Shown here piece after piece: positions 45,601-53,438 of a stretch of DNA of 64,000 nt (within the stretch, counting starts at the first letter, position 1; the number at the start of each line of letters is the position of its first letter). Both the position numbers and the translations under genes were made by a program. This stretch comes from an uncultured Eggerthellaceae bacterium (GTDB lineage: Bacteria; Actinomycetota; Coriobacteriia; Coriobacteriales; Eggerthellaceae): positions 8,100 through 72,099 of the forward strand of contig CAJUQH010000010.1 of NCBI GenBank assembly GCA_910588095.1, written 5' to 3'. The notes under the pieces are model-generated. The model saw nothing but the letters and a program-made list of their open reading frames with translations, ran no database searches and had not been told where the DNA came from.

Positions 45601-46870
45601 TTACTATGCTCGGTTCACCGATAAGGTGGATGTGTTCTGGGATGCTAACGGGGGCTCGTGGCCTGGCAATGCGACCAAGCAAAGCGAGAAGAAGCTGAGC
45701 CAAGAAGAATATAATGCTTACGGTACTCCTCCTTCGCGACCAGGGTATAGTTTTGAAGGATGGGCTACGTCTCGGACTGGCACTGCGGTGAAGTTTCCCC
45801 GTTCCCTCTCGTCCCGCGAGGCGGCGTCTGAGACCCTCTATGCTATTTGGAGTGAGAAGCCTATCATGCTGACTTGGTCGTTCGCATACTACGTCGGCGG
45901 CCCGACGAATCTCGCCACTTGGGGGACGCCGGGGGATAGCAATCCCCGCACAACCACCAAGGCCTATGCTGCAGATGCGGTATTGGGGGACGCTTATCAA
46001 AAGACACGGCCTGTCCATATCCTTGGTGATGAGGTGGTGGCGTTCGATGGATGGTATGTGACACCAGATGGCGGGACTGACGCAACGCATGACCCTGCAT
46101 TGAAGGTGAGCGAGAACACGCCGCTTCCAGCACAAGACACCACCTACTATGCCCGGTGGAGAGGCGTAAAGCAGGTCACCTGGGATGCAAATGGGGGCTC
46201 GTGGGACGATGGGGCTACCCAGCAGCAAGCAGGCGTTCCGTTCGGGGATATGACGGATAGGTACGACATCGCACCGAAGCGAAACGGCTACTTCTTCGAT
46301 GGATGGAGCGCCACCAAAGATGGGGAACTGGCTTCCTTCCCGATAGAGATTAGGACAAATACGACATATTACGCTCGATGGAAATCGGTTGTGTCGGCTG
46401 ACGCGCCCATGGACGCCACCGTGCGGGTGGACTTGCTGGGCATCGAGGATCAGGCGATGGAGCCGGGCAAGGAAGGCTACATCGAGTCGCGAAGCGGAGC
46501 CCCGCTCAAGGTGGAGAGCGTCGCCTTCACGCGCGAGGCCGGAGCCGAGCAGCTGTTCGGCAGCAGCTTCGGGCAGGTGTCGCTCCAAGCGCTTGCAGGC
46601 GACGACGCCTCCTGGGTCACAGGCACGCCTGCCTTCTCGTTCGCCCTCGATGCGGCAGGGGCCGATGCCGTCGAGGACGACGAGGCAAGGCTCGCTCCCT
46701 TCGCCATGTCGGGATACGAGGAGCGCATCCCCATAAGCTATCGCTTCGCCATACCTTCTGACGTGCTGGCGGCCATCGACCCGGCTTGCTTCGAGCAGGT
46801 GACCACGTCGGTCTGCTCGGTGGTCTACACGGTGGCGTTGCAGAACCCGCCGCAGGGCCCGTCGGCCTGA
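42665..46870 (+). CDS. Secreted BspA-LRR / InlB-repeat surface protein B
   Basis: A 1401 aa exported protein. The start at 42665 is chosen because GGAAGGAG precedes it and a clean signal peptide (SKIVAAAFAALLIFALVPTDAFA) follows; the frame is open upstream through the leader RNA. The leucine-rich region (about 130-360) is closely related to protein A. A unique segment (about 360-620) is followed by about seven InlB-type repeats (DANGG...PTRAGYDFQGWY...LYAHW), more diverse than in A. From about residue 1241 the shared C-terminal domain appears, with YIESRSGAPLKVESVAF and CSVVYTVAL plus a short extra tail. The first Cys of protein A's CIESRC is lost. The middle part is visibly more AT-rich than the flanking genes. 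Confidence 0.85.
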   Translation: MRAPAVSSISKIVAAAFAALLIFALVPTDAFAEGEGASESGVEAVASGLSDQSNDFADSVILSEDNEAASPSVTLSGASGGGEVEGSNTKPLTLASGVVGKPSNFINSDVAFDGEPVIGSFIVDGLTFAVIDESNVELVGVASSVTLSEAAEGGVVEGSNSNQASEAGLASLALPESVTYEGVSYTLASIAPYAFYLSGMTSVMLPASVNDVDDRAFRSSDVASVQIAEGNPFYSSFDGALYDASQSSLLLIPEGKQGAVLLPKTAEVAEASVFSHCPLVDSISVEKDGAAFASENGLLYTSDLTTLLRVPAGATEITIRDGCTTIAAGALEACAKLTTINAPASATSISPYALSREPVTVAPVASVVAEPSTAETGSIDAGERQISTMVALTAVDRALPVVDTSRIVLNLGGGAIALPWQCIGFTIEETAGSEEVGASLVAQSEGMSLSADMQSASTNRASGGFPCVLVYLAPGYNLKYKVDAWNIHPGIDYATWDQASINMDPNVSPNQGIPFIGLQPSSGYAWTRYTDDGTNNFVTSYHVLLDGRGAWNPIQSIRFLQLSSAGAYSSYKITLQEATEALNQGLIGPNGGWGFSFPGDGSIAKIFAYYDEYYPNIRFDANGGEIDEVGTKDIKVDDLNLLTTPTPTRAGYDFQGWYTEASDGTKVCDANKSQRFFYDTTLYAHWTKKASYTVTFEKNGGIGGTSSAYYWPDNGYTSSETSTTIKKITAPTLTGWSFKGYTDNFGTNSYLYVKSDGSATTRQVTSNDRKLYANWAKTVTLDANGGTAGSLKSLTAGIGRPLGQKCTQVKEDHSDYPIRSLFKKGITDDEDWAPTRTGYTFGGYYDTAESTGGTCYINAAGKAQGKVDSAIPSTLYARWTANDITLTWSLEYQIGTPPLAYWSDGDINDRDERTTSAQYSSTAIIGTALQTVEPRHSLAGTDKLQFMGWYTAPSSSTATLHGSEGRVDENTPLPSSDTTYYARFTDKVDVFWDANGGSWPGNATKQSEKKLSQEEYNAYGTPPSRPGYSFEGWATSRTGTAVKFPRSLSSREAASETLYAIWSEKPIMLTWSFAYYVGGPTNLATWGTPGDSNPRTTTKAYAADAVLGDAYQKTRPVHILGDEVVAFDGWYVTPDGGTDATHDPALKVSENTPLPAQDTTYYARWRGVKQVTWDANGGSWDDGATQQQAGVPFGDMTDRYDIAPKRNGYFFDGWSATKDGELASFPIEIRTNTTYYARWKSVVSADAPMDATVRVDLLGIEDQAMEPGKEGYIESRSGAPLKVESVAFTREAGAEQLFGSSFGQVSLQALAGDDASWVTGTPAFSFALDAAGADAVEDDEARLAPFAMSGYEERIPISYRFAIPSDVLAAIDPACFEQVTTSVCSVVYTVALQNPPQGPSA
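42842..42925 (+). repeat. In-frame REP-like units (B1, a partial plus a full unit)
   Basis: A partial unit starting GTCATTCTGAGCG (42842) and a full 45-nt unit GTCACCCTGAGCG...GTCGAAGGGTCC (42881-42925), both read in frame in the linker after the signal peptide (VILSEDNE and VTLSGASGGGEVEGS). Confidence 0.68.
43097..43171 (+). repeat. In-frame REP-like unit plus hairpin (B2)
   Basis: 45-nt unit 43097-43141 with a perfect GCCGCC-GAA-GGCGGC core, then CAAGCCAGC-GAA-GCTGGCTTG (43151-43171). It occupies the same protein position as A2, between the VELVGVA strand and LALPESVTYEG. Confidence 0.7.
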
Positions 46871-46910
46871 GCGCCGTGCGCATCGCATGACTGACGGCTT
46901 GCGACCTATG

Positions 46911-46947
46911 GAAGCGCCTGCGGGTTCCCGCGGGCGCTTCCCTTTTC
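46911..46947 (+). terminator. Intrinsic terminator after surface protein B
   Basis: GAAGCGCC/GGGCGCTTC with a second paired segment GCGGG/CCCGC inside, followed by CCTTTTC, about 40 bp after the stop. Confidence 0.75.
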
Positions 46948-47006
46948 AGCGTCTCGCTAGAATCAATGCCAAGCGTGCATTGAGCAATTGATGTTGCACT
47001 TTATCC

Positions 47007-47086
47007 ATTTCGTCGCAAAATGGCGATTTCAGATTGCTCATTTCGTCGCAAAACGCGCATTTTACTTTCCCTATTCCGTCGCAAAG
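47007..47086 (+). repeat. Three direct repeats with 33-bp period upstream of ettA
   Basis: ATTTCGTCGCAAAA at 47007-47020 and 47040-47053, and ATTCCGTCGCAAAG at 47073-47086. The 33-bp spacing is about three helical turns, so a protein could bind all three on one DNA face. The last copy lies 66 bp before the ettA start. The 281-bp gap before ettA holds this array and the terminator of gene B. Confidence 0.75.
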
Positions 47087-47151
47087 AGCGGCTGTCTTTA
47101 GTGTACGATGGCACTCGACCATCAGAGCGTGAGCACGCAGAAGGAGCTTCC

Positions 47152-48831
47152 ATGGCGGAATTCATCTACACCATGAACGGGGCGCGCAAGGCCCACAACG
47201 ACAAGGTCATACTCGACGACGTGACGCTGGCCTTCTACCCGGGCGCCAAGATAGGCGTGGTGGGCCCCAACGGCGCGGGCAAGTCGACGCTGCTCAAGGT
47301 GATGGCTGGCCTGGAAGAGGTCAGCAACGGCGAGGCGCGTCTGTCGCCGGGCTACACGGTGGGCATCCTGCAGCAGGAGCCGCCGCTGGATGAGGACGCC
47401 ACGGTGCGCGAGAACATCGAGCAGGCCTTCGCCGACGTCATAGCCAAGGTGGCGCGCTTCAACGCCATCGGCGAGGAGATGGCCGACCCCGACGCCGACT
47501 ACGACGCGCTCATGGAGGAGATGGGCAAGCTGCAAGACGAGATAGACGCGGCCGACGGCTGGGACCTGGACAGCCAGCTTTCCCAGGCCATGGATGCGCT
47601 GCAGTGCCCCGACCCCGATGCGCCGGTGAATGTCCTTTCGGGCGGCGAGCGGCGCCGCGTGGCCCTGTGCCGCCTGCTGCTCGAGGCGCCCGACTTGCTG
47701 CTGCTTGACGAGCCTACCAACCACCTGGACGCCGAGAGCGTGCTGTGGCTGGAGAAGTTCCTGAAGGACTACCCCGGCGCGGTGCTGGCCGTCACCCACG
47801 ACCGCTACTTCCTAGATAACGTGGCCGAGTGGATATGCGAGGTGGACCGCGGCCAGCTGTTCCCCTACAAGGGCAACTACTCCACCTACCTCGAGACGAA
47901 GGCCGCGCGCCTGGCAGCCCAAGGCCAGCAGCAGGCCAAGCTGGCGAAGCGCATGGCGCGCGAGCTGGAATGGGTGCGCAGCAGCCCAAAGGCCCGCCAG
48001 TCCAAGTCGAAGGCGCGCCTGGAGCGCTTCGAGCAGATGGCGGCCGAAGCGCGCAACGCCGAGAAGCTGGACTTCACTGACATCCAGATCCCCGTGGGGC
48101 CGCGGTTGGGCGCGAAGGTGCTCGAGGCAGAGCACTTGGTCAAGTCGTTCGGCGACCGCGTGCTCATCGACGACTTGTCATTCAAGCTGCCGCAGGGCGG
48201 CATCGTGGGCGTCATCGGACCCAACGGCGTGGGCAAGTCGACCCTGTTCAAGATGATCATGGGGATCGAAGAGCCGACGAGCGGCGCGCTGACCGCGGGC
48301 GAGACGGTGAAGATATCCTACGTGGACCAGAACCGCGAGGGCATCGACGGCGACAAGACGCTGTTCGAGGTGGTGTCCGACGGGCTGGACTACATGAAGG
48401 TGGGCGACACCGAGATACCCAGCCGCGCCTACGTGGCCAGCTTCGGCTTCAAGGGGAGCGACCAGCAGAAGCCGGCGAAGGTGCTCTCGGGCGGCGAGCG
48501 CAACCGCCTGAACCTGGCGCTGACGCTCAAGCAGGGCGGCAACCTGCTGCTGCTGGACGAGCCGACGAACGACCTGGACGTGGAGACGCTGTCCAGCCTG
48601 GAGGAGGCGCTGCTGGCGTTCCCGGGCTGCTCGGTGGTGACCAGCCACGACCGCTTCTTCCTCGACCGCGTGGCCACGCACATACTGGCGTGGGAGGGCA
48701 CCGACGACGAGCCGGGCCGTTGGTTCTGGTTCGAGGGCAACTTCGACGACTACCAGAAGAACCGCGTGGAGCGCTTGGGGCCCGAGGCCGCCAAGCCGCA
48801 CCGGGTGCATCGCAAGCTGACGCGCGACTAG
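47152..48831 (+). CDS. ettA: ABC-F ATPase, energy-dependent translational throttle EttA type
   Basis: A 559 aa soluble protein with two ABC ATPase domains and no membrane segments; it binds the ribosomal E site and controls entry into elongation. Walker A motifs are GPNGAGKSTL and GPNGVGKSTL, signature motifs LSGGERRRVA and LSGGERNRLN, Walker B LLLLDEPTNHLD and LLLLDEPTNDLD. The linker has the long EttA-type arm and the basic SSPKARQSKSKARLERFE helix. The start at 47152 follows AAGGAG. The region just upstream has three spaced direct repeats, which may be operator sites. Confidence 0.93.
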   Translation: MAEFIYTMNGARKAHNDKVILDDVTLAFYPGAKIGVVGPNGAGKSTLLKVMAGLEEVSNGEARLSPGYTVGILQQEPPLDEDATVRENIEQAFADVIAKVARFNAIGEEMADPDADYDALMEEMGKLQDEIDAADGWDLDSQLSQAMDALQCPDPDAPVNVLSGGERRRVALCRLLLEAPDLLLLDEPTNHLDAESVLWLEKFLKDYPGAVLAVTHDRYFLDNVAEWICEVDRGQLFPYKGNYSTYLETKAARLAAQGQQQAKLAKRMARELEWVRSSPKARQSKSKARLERFEQMAAEARNAEKLDFTDIQIPVGPRLGAKVLEAEHLVKSFGDRVLIDDLSFKLPQGGIVGVIGPNGVGKSTLFKMIMGIEEPTSGALTAGETVKISYVDQNREGIDGDKTLFEVVSDGLDYMKVGDTEIPSRAYVASFGFKGSDQQKPAKVLSGGERNRLNLALTLKQGGNLLLLDEPTNDLDVETLSSLEEALLAFPGCSVVTSHDRFFLDRVATHILAWEGTDDEPGRWFWFEGNFDDYQKNRVERLGPEAAKPHRVHRKLTRD

Positions 48832-48942
48832 GTGCGCTGGGGCATATCGGCTGTTGGGAAGGGCTCCTTGCGGGGCCCTTTCTTCATGGAGTGGGCAGGG
48901 CTTGCCGGCGCTGGCGGGATGGCTGATCGCTCGGCTGCGCGG

Positions 48943-49854
48943 TCACTCGGTGCGCTGCAGCACCAGGTAGCGGTTGAGATTGCCGGGCTTTCCGTCAGCC
49001 GAGAAGCGGGCGACCTCGCGGGCTGTGAGGGCCGCGGGCAAGGGGCTCATGGCGCTGCTGGCGCTGGACGCCGTAGTGGGGTCGAGCTTGCTGTCGCTGG
49101 GCGCCCTGGTGGCGTCGGGCGAGGCGGCGACGGCTGCGGCTGCGAGCGCATCGACTTCTTCCTCGGCGAAGTGGTGGCAGTAGCGGAAGGCGTCGGCGTC
49201 ATCCTGCCAGCCCATGAGGTAGTCGCCGGCGGGCAACGGCGGCAGGCCCAGCTGCGCGCGGCCGCGGGCGGTGGCCCGTTGGGCCTTGGCGCGCAGGCGT
49301 GGGTCGCAGGCGAACTGCCAGAGCGACACGGCGACGATGCCGCCAGGGCGCACGGCCGCCACGAGCGCCTGCATGAGGCGCTGCCGGGCGGCTGCGCCCG
49401 GTATGTGGTGGAACAGCCCGAAGGCCACGGCCAGGTCGGCCGGGGGCGCGCCGAATCGGGCGGCAAGGGCATCGGGCGCGGCGCCGTCTAGCAAGGCTCC
49501 TGCCAGGTCGAGCTCGACGAGGTGCGCAGCGAGGCGGCCCGCTGCGCCGCGTTCGGCCGCAGCGTGGGCGGCCCCTTCCGCCATGAGCGCGGGGCAGTTG
49601 TCGACGCCCCAGGCCTCTACCGGGCCTTCTGCGTGCTGGGCCAAGAAGCGCTCGAAGCGCAGGTTGCCGCAGCCCACGTCGAGCACGCGCAGGGGGCGGC
49701 CCAGGTCGTGCGGCTCGGCCAGGGGCGCGATGCGGCCCCATAGCTGCTCCCAGCCATCCCACGGCTGCTGGCGCGTGGCCGAGAACGACGGCGCCGTGCG
49801 GGCATAGAACTGCCGGGTGAGCGCTGCGAGCTGGCGGGCCAGGGTGTCGTCCAT
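48943..49854 (-). CDS. Trm9/ABH8-like tRNA wobble-uridine methyltransferase (predicted)
   Basis: A 303 aa class I SAM-dependent methyltransferase. The N-terminal RQFYARTAPSFSATRQQPW followed by GWEQLW resembles the start of the eukaryotic Trm9/ABH8 methyltransferase domain. Motif I is RVLDVGCGNLRF (about 56-67), DNC is at the end of strand 2, and DLAVAFGLFHHIP is motif IV. Trm9 methylates the cm5U made by Elp3 to give mcm5U34. This gene lies divergently next to an Elp3 gene, with starts about 165 bp apart. The region near residue 255-280 is Ala/Ser-rich and non-conserved. A generic methyltransferase is the alternative. Confidence 0.68.
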   Translation of the reverse strand: MDDTLARQLAALTRQFYARTAPSFSATRQQPWDGWEQLWGRIAPLAEPHDLGRPLRVLDVGCGNLRFERFLAQHAEGPVEAWGVDNCPALMAEGAAHAAAERGAAGRLAAHLVELDLAGALLDGAAPDALAARFGAPPADLAVAFGLFHHIPGAAARQRLMQALVAAVRPGGIVAVSLWQFACDPRLRAKAQRATARGRAQLGLPPLPAGDYLMGWQDDADAFRYCHHFAEEEVDALAAAAVAASPDATRAPSDSKLDPTTASSASSAMSPLPAALTAREVARFSADGKPGNLNRYLVLQRTE

Positions 49855-50019
49855 GGGGCGGCGGTTCCTTTCGAGGGCGCGTGGGGCGGGCTGACGTGAG
49901 GCAAGTTGACGCGGTGCGGCGCACGGCACAAGGCTCGATGTCGTGGCAGGCGGGCGCTTGCGGGGCGCGGGCAGCTCGCGCGCAGGGGCGCCGCTGCCGC
50001 TTTCAGTATAATGCCGACC

Positions 50020-51849
50020 ATGGAAACCGCCATCGAGGAGATAGTCGCGCGCCTGAAGGCCAGCCCCGACGACCCGAGCCAGGAATGGCTCGACAAGCTG
50101 CTGCGCCGTCGCAACCGCGCTGCGCACGACCCCGCGCGCACCGTGGCGAAGAAGCGGCTGCTGCCGTTCTACCTGCAAGCGAAGGCCGAGCGGCCCGACC
50201 AGTGGCGCTCGTGGGGCATCGACGACGCCACCGAGGAGCGCCTGCTGCGCCTTCTGCGCGCCAAGCCGCGCCGCACGGCCAGCGGCGTGGCCACCATCAC
50301 GGTGCTGACCAAGCCGCACCCCTGCTCGAGCGATTGCGCCTACTGCCCGAGCGACGTGCGCATGCCCAAGAGCTACCTGGCCGACGAGCCGGCTTGCCAG
50401 CGGGCCGAGCGCTGCTTCTTCGACCCGTACCTGCAGGTGGCGCTGCGGCTGCGGGCGCTCACGGCCATGGGGCACGCCACCGACAAGGTGGAGCTCATCG
50501 TGCTGGGCGGCACGTGGAGCGACTACGGCGAAGGCTACCAGGCGTGGTTCATGGCCGAGCTGTTCCGCGCGCTCAACGACGCGGGCACGCTGGGCATAGG
50601 CTCGCCAGCGGCGCTGCAGCAGGCGGCTGAGCGCGAGGCGAGCTACCGCCGGGCGGGCATCGCCAACGGGCGCGAGCAGCTGGCGGAAGCCACGGCCGAG
50701 GCGCAGCGCCAGGTGGATGCCGGTGCGCTGGGCTACAACCAGGCGGTGGCCCAGCTCTATGGCCAGCCTGGCTGCGGCTGGCAGCAGGCAGCCGCCTTCC
50801 AGCATGCGACGCTGGCCGACGTGGAGGCGCAGCACTGCGCCAACGAGCAAGCGACGCACCGCTGCGTGGGGCTGGTCATCGAGACGCGGCCCGACCTGGT
50901 GATGCCCGAGAGCCTGGCCCTCATGCGCCGCATGGGCTGCACGAAGGTGCAGATGGGCATCCAGAGCCTGGACGAAGCCGTGCTGGCGCGCAACGGCCGC
51001 GGCATCGGGCGCGCGACCATCGCGCGGGCCTTCCGCCTGCTGCGGGCCTACGGCTTCAAGGTGCACGTGCATTTCATGGTGAACCTGCTGGGCGCCACGC
51101 CCGCCACCGACCGGGCTGACTACGTGCGCCTGGTGACCGAGGCGCCCTTCCAGCCCGACGAGGTGAAGCTCTACCCCTGCGCGCTCGTGGCCAGCAGCCG
51201 GCTCATGGCGGCGTACCGCGCCGGCGACTGGGTGCCCTACGGCGAGGACGAGCTCACGGCGGTGCTGGCCGACGACGTGCGCGCCACGCCGTGCTTCACG
51301 CGCATATCGCGCATGATCCGCGACATATCGGCCCACGATATCGTGGCGGGCAGCAAGAAGGCCAACCTGCGCCAGGCGGTGGAGGCGCGCCTGGCCGCCG
51401 AGGGCGCCACGGTGCGCGAGATACGCTGCCGCGAGATAGCCACCGACGACGTGGACGCCGCGCAGCTGGCCCTGCGCGAGCACGCCTACGTAACGGAAGG
51501 CACCAGCGAGCGCTTCCTGGAATGGGTGACGCCGGAAGGGCGCATCGCGGGGTTCCTGCGGCTGTCGCTGCCCGAGCGCACGGTCGAGCAGGAGGCCCTT
51601 TCGCCGTGCGCGCCCGGCGAGGCCATGATACGCGAGGTGCACGTGTACGGCACGGCGGCGCGGCTGGGGAAGGCGGGCGAGGGTGCCCAGCACCAGGGGC
51701 TCGGGCGGCAGCTGGTCGAGCGGGCGTGCGCCATCGCCGCGGCCGAGGGCTACCGCGCGGCGAACGTCATCAGCGCGGTGGGCACGCGCGAATACTACCG
51801 GCGCTTGGGGTTCGAAGACGCGGGCCTGTACCAACGGCGCGCGCTGTAG
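50020..51849 (+). CDS. Elp3-like radical SAM/GNAT tRNA uridine-34 modification enzyme
   Basis: A 609 aa homologue of Elongator catalytic subunit Elp3, which makes 5-carboxymethyl-U34 from acetyl-CoA. The radical-SAM cluster ligands are in HPCSSDCAYCPSD (C102, C106, C109), preceded by TVLTKPHP. The region IETRPDLVMPESLALMRRMG and KVQMGIQSLDE are Elp3 hallmarks. The C-terminal GNAT domain ends GLGRQLVERACAIAAAEGYR and GTREYYRRLGF. A segment of about 70 residues rich in Ala/Gln (about 190-260) is inserted in the radical-SAM part. TATAAT at 50007-50012 lies 7 nt before the ATG at 50020, and there is no Shine-Dalgarno, so the mRNA may be leaderless. An in-frame ATG at 50011 is the alternative. Confidence 0.88.
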   Translation: METAIEEIVARLKASPDDPSQEWLDKLLRRRNRAAHDPARTVAKKRLLPFYLQAKAERPDQWRSWGIDDATEERLLRLLRAKPRRTASGVATITVLTKPHPCSSDCAYCPSDVRMPKSYLADEPACQRAERCFFDPYLQVALRLRALTAMGHATDKVELIVLGGTWSDYGEGYQAWFMAELFRALNDAGTLGIGSPAALQQAAEREASYRRAGIANGREQLAEATAEAQRQVDAGALGYNQAVAQLYGQPGCGWQQAAAFQHATLADVEAQHCANEQATHRCVGLVIETRPDLVMPESLALMRRMGCTKVQMGIQSLDEAVLARNGRGIGRATIARAFRLLRAYGFKVHVHFMVNLLGATPATDRADYVRLVTEAPFQPDEVKLYPCALVASSRLMAAYRAGDWVPYGEDELTAVLADDVRATPCFTRISRMIRDISAHDIVAGSKKANLRQAVEARLAAEGATVREIRCREIATDDVDAAQLALREHAYVTEGTSERFLEWVTPEGRIAGFLRLSLPERTVEQEALSPCAPGEAMIREVHVYGTAARLGKAGEGAQHQGLGRQLVERACAIAAAEGYRAANVISAVGTREYYRRLGFEDAGLYQRRAL

Positions 51850-51962
51850 GCGCGGCGGCTGGCTGGCAGCGGGCTGGTTAGCCGCCGCGGAAGGTGCGCG
51901 GGCATGCAGGCGCCCAGGCGTGCGGGTACGCCGCGGGCGCGGGTTCTCCGTGAGGCGCGCTT

Positions 51963-53438
51963 CTAGCGGAAGGCCACTACCTGCGCGCCCATGAGGGCCG
52001 CGTCGGCCTCGTCGTGGGTGGCCATGAGCAGCGTGCGGCCGTGGAGGTGCGCCTCGGCCAGGAGCGCCGTGCGCTCGCGCGTGGCGGCATCGAGCCCGGT
52101 GAAGGGCTCGTCGAGCAGCAGCACTGCAGAAGGATGGGCGAGTGCCCGGGCCAGCTCGACGCGGCGGCGCATGCCGCCAGAAAGCTGCGACACGGGCTTG
52201 GCCAGCGCCTCAGGGGCGCCTTCGAGCAGCTGGGCGAGCAAGCTCAGGCCGTAGGTGAGCTCGGGTGCGGTACGGGCCGTCAGCGCCAGGTTCTCGGGCG
52301 CGGTGAGCCCTTCGATCAGGCGCGCCTCCTGGAGCATGGCGCTCACGTGCGGCGTGCGTCCGAGCACCCCATAGTCATGATGGTCCAGCGCGCAGGCCAG
52401 TCGCAAGAGCGTGGTCTTGCCCGAACCCGAAGGCGCCATGAGGGCGGCGCGACCGCCGGGCGGCACCTCCAAGGTGAACCCCTCGATGACCGTGTTGCCG
52501 TCGAAGCCCTTGGCCACGTCTTCGAAGGACAGCTCTGCCGGCGCGGGCCAGGGCAGGCTGGCACCTTCGGCTGCGCAGGCGGCTTCCGCGCTTGCGGCGC
52601 TCGCGGGCTCGGCAGCGGCGGGGGCCGCTGCGGCGGCAGCGGCAGGCATCGCCGCTTCGGCCTGGCGCACCCGCCGAGCCAGCCAGCGCTGGGGCAGCCG
52701 CGCCCCTGCGTCCACGAGCGCTACCACGGCGCGTTCCGAAAGCCATCCCAGCACCACCACGGCGGCGGTCCACGCGATGATGGCGGGCGTGTCCAACGTG
52801 AGCTTGGCCAGGTATACCTGCTCGCCGATAGAGGCCGCCGGCAGGCCGATGATCTCGGCAGCCACCCCGGCCTTCCAGGCCATGCCCGCTGCGGTCTTGG
52901 CGGCGGCGCGCAGGAAGGGGGCCGCTTCGGGCCAGCGGAACAGGAGGACCCGTCGGGCGCGGCTCGCGCCCAGCACGCACAGCATCTCGCCCATCAGGCC
53001 GTTGCGCGCGGCTACCGCTTCCACGACGGCGGCATAGAAGGGGGGCGCTACCACCAGGGCCACCACCACCGAAGTGGCTTGCGCGGCCCCGGCCCACACC
53101 AGCAGCAGCGCGATGATGCACACCACCGGCGTGCTCTTCACCACATGCATGAGGGGCGCCAGCGCCTCGCGCACCAGCCCGAAGCGCGCAGCCAGCGCGC
53201 CTGCGGCCACACCGAAGGCCGCCGCTGCCACGAACCCGATGCCGATGCGCGCGAGCGACTGCCCCACGCATTCCCAGAACACCGCCGTGGGCACCAGCGC
53301 CACGAGGGCCTGGCCGGCTTCCATGGGGCCGCACAGCAGGAACCCGCTGCCCGCAGCCCAGGTGGCCGCTTGCCAGCAGGCCAGCCAGAACGCCGCTATG
53401 GCCAGGCGCTTGGCCCAGCGGGTAGCTCGGCGGCTCAT
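51963..53438 (-). CDS. ABC transporter, fused permease and ATPase (NitT/TauT/SsuBC type)
   Basis: A 491 aa fusion. Residues about 1-250 are a six-helix SsuC/TauC-type permease with the EAA-like loop VLGASRARRVLLFRWPEAAPFL. An Ala-rich linker (about 262-300) leads to an ATPase with Walker A APSGSGKTTLLRL, signature LSGGMRRRVELARAL and Walker B AVLLLDEPFTGLD. The Q-loop is MLQEARL. It starts with a 4-base overlap with the binding-protein gene. Permease and ATPase on one chain means the transporter would work as a dimer of fusions. The substrate is not evident; thiamine precursors, taurine or sulfonates are possible. Confidence 0.85.
   Translation of the reverse strand: MSRRATRWAKRLAIAAFWLACWQAATWAAGSGFLLCGPMEAGQALVALVPTAVFWECVGQSLARIGIGFVAAAAFGVAAGALAARFGLVREALAPLMHVVKSTPVVCIIALLLVWAGAAQATSVVVALVVAPPFYAAVVEAVAARNGLMGEMLCVLGASRARRVLLFRWPEAAPFLRAAAKTAAGMAWKAGVAAEIIGLPAASIGEQVYLAKLTLDTPAIIAWTAAVVVLGWLSERAVVALVDAGARLPQRWLARRVRQAEAAMPAAAAAAAPAAAEPASAASAEAACAAEGASLPWPAPAELSFEDVAKGFDGNTVIEGFTLEVPPGGRAALMAPSGSGKTTLLRLACALDHHDYGVLGRTPHVSAMLQEARLIEGLTAPENLALTARTAPELTYGLSLLAQLLEGAPEALAKPVSQLSGGMRRRVELARALAHPSAVLLLDEPFTGLDAATRERTALLAEAHLHGRTLLMATHDEADAALMGAQVVAFR

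Noticed and set aside
47007..47086. CRISPR array
   Set aside because: Only three 14-nt repeats with 19-nt spacers, no cas genes, and repeats far too short.
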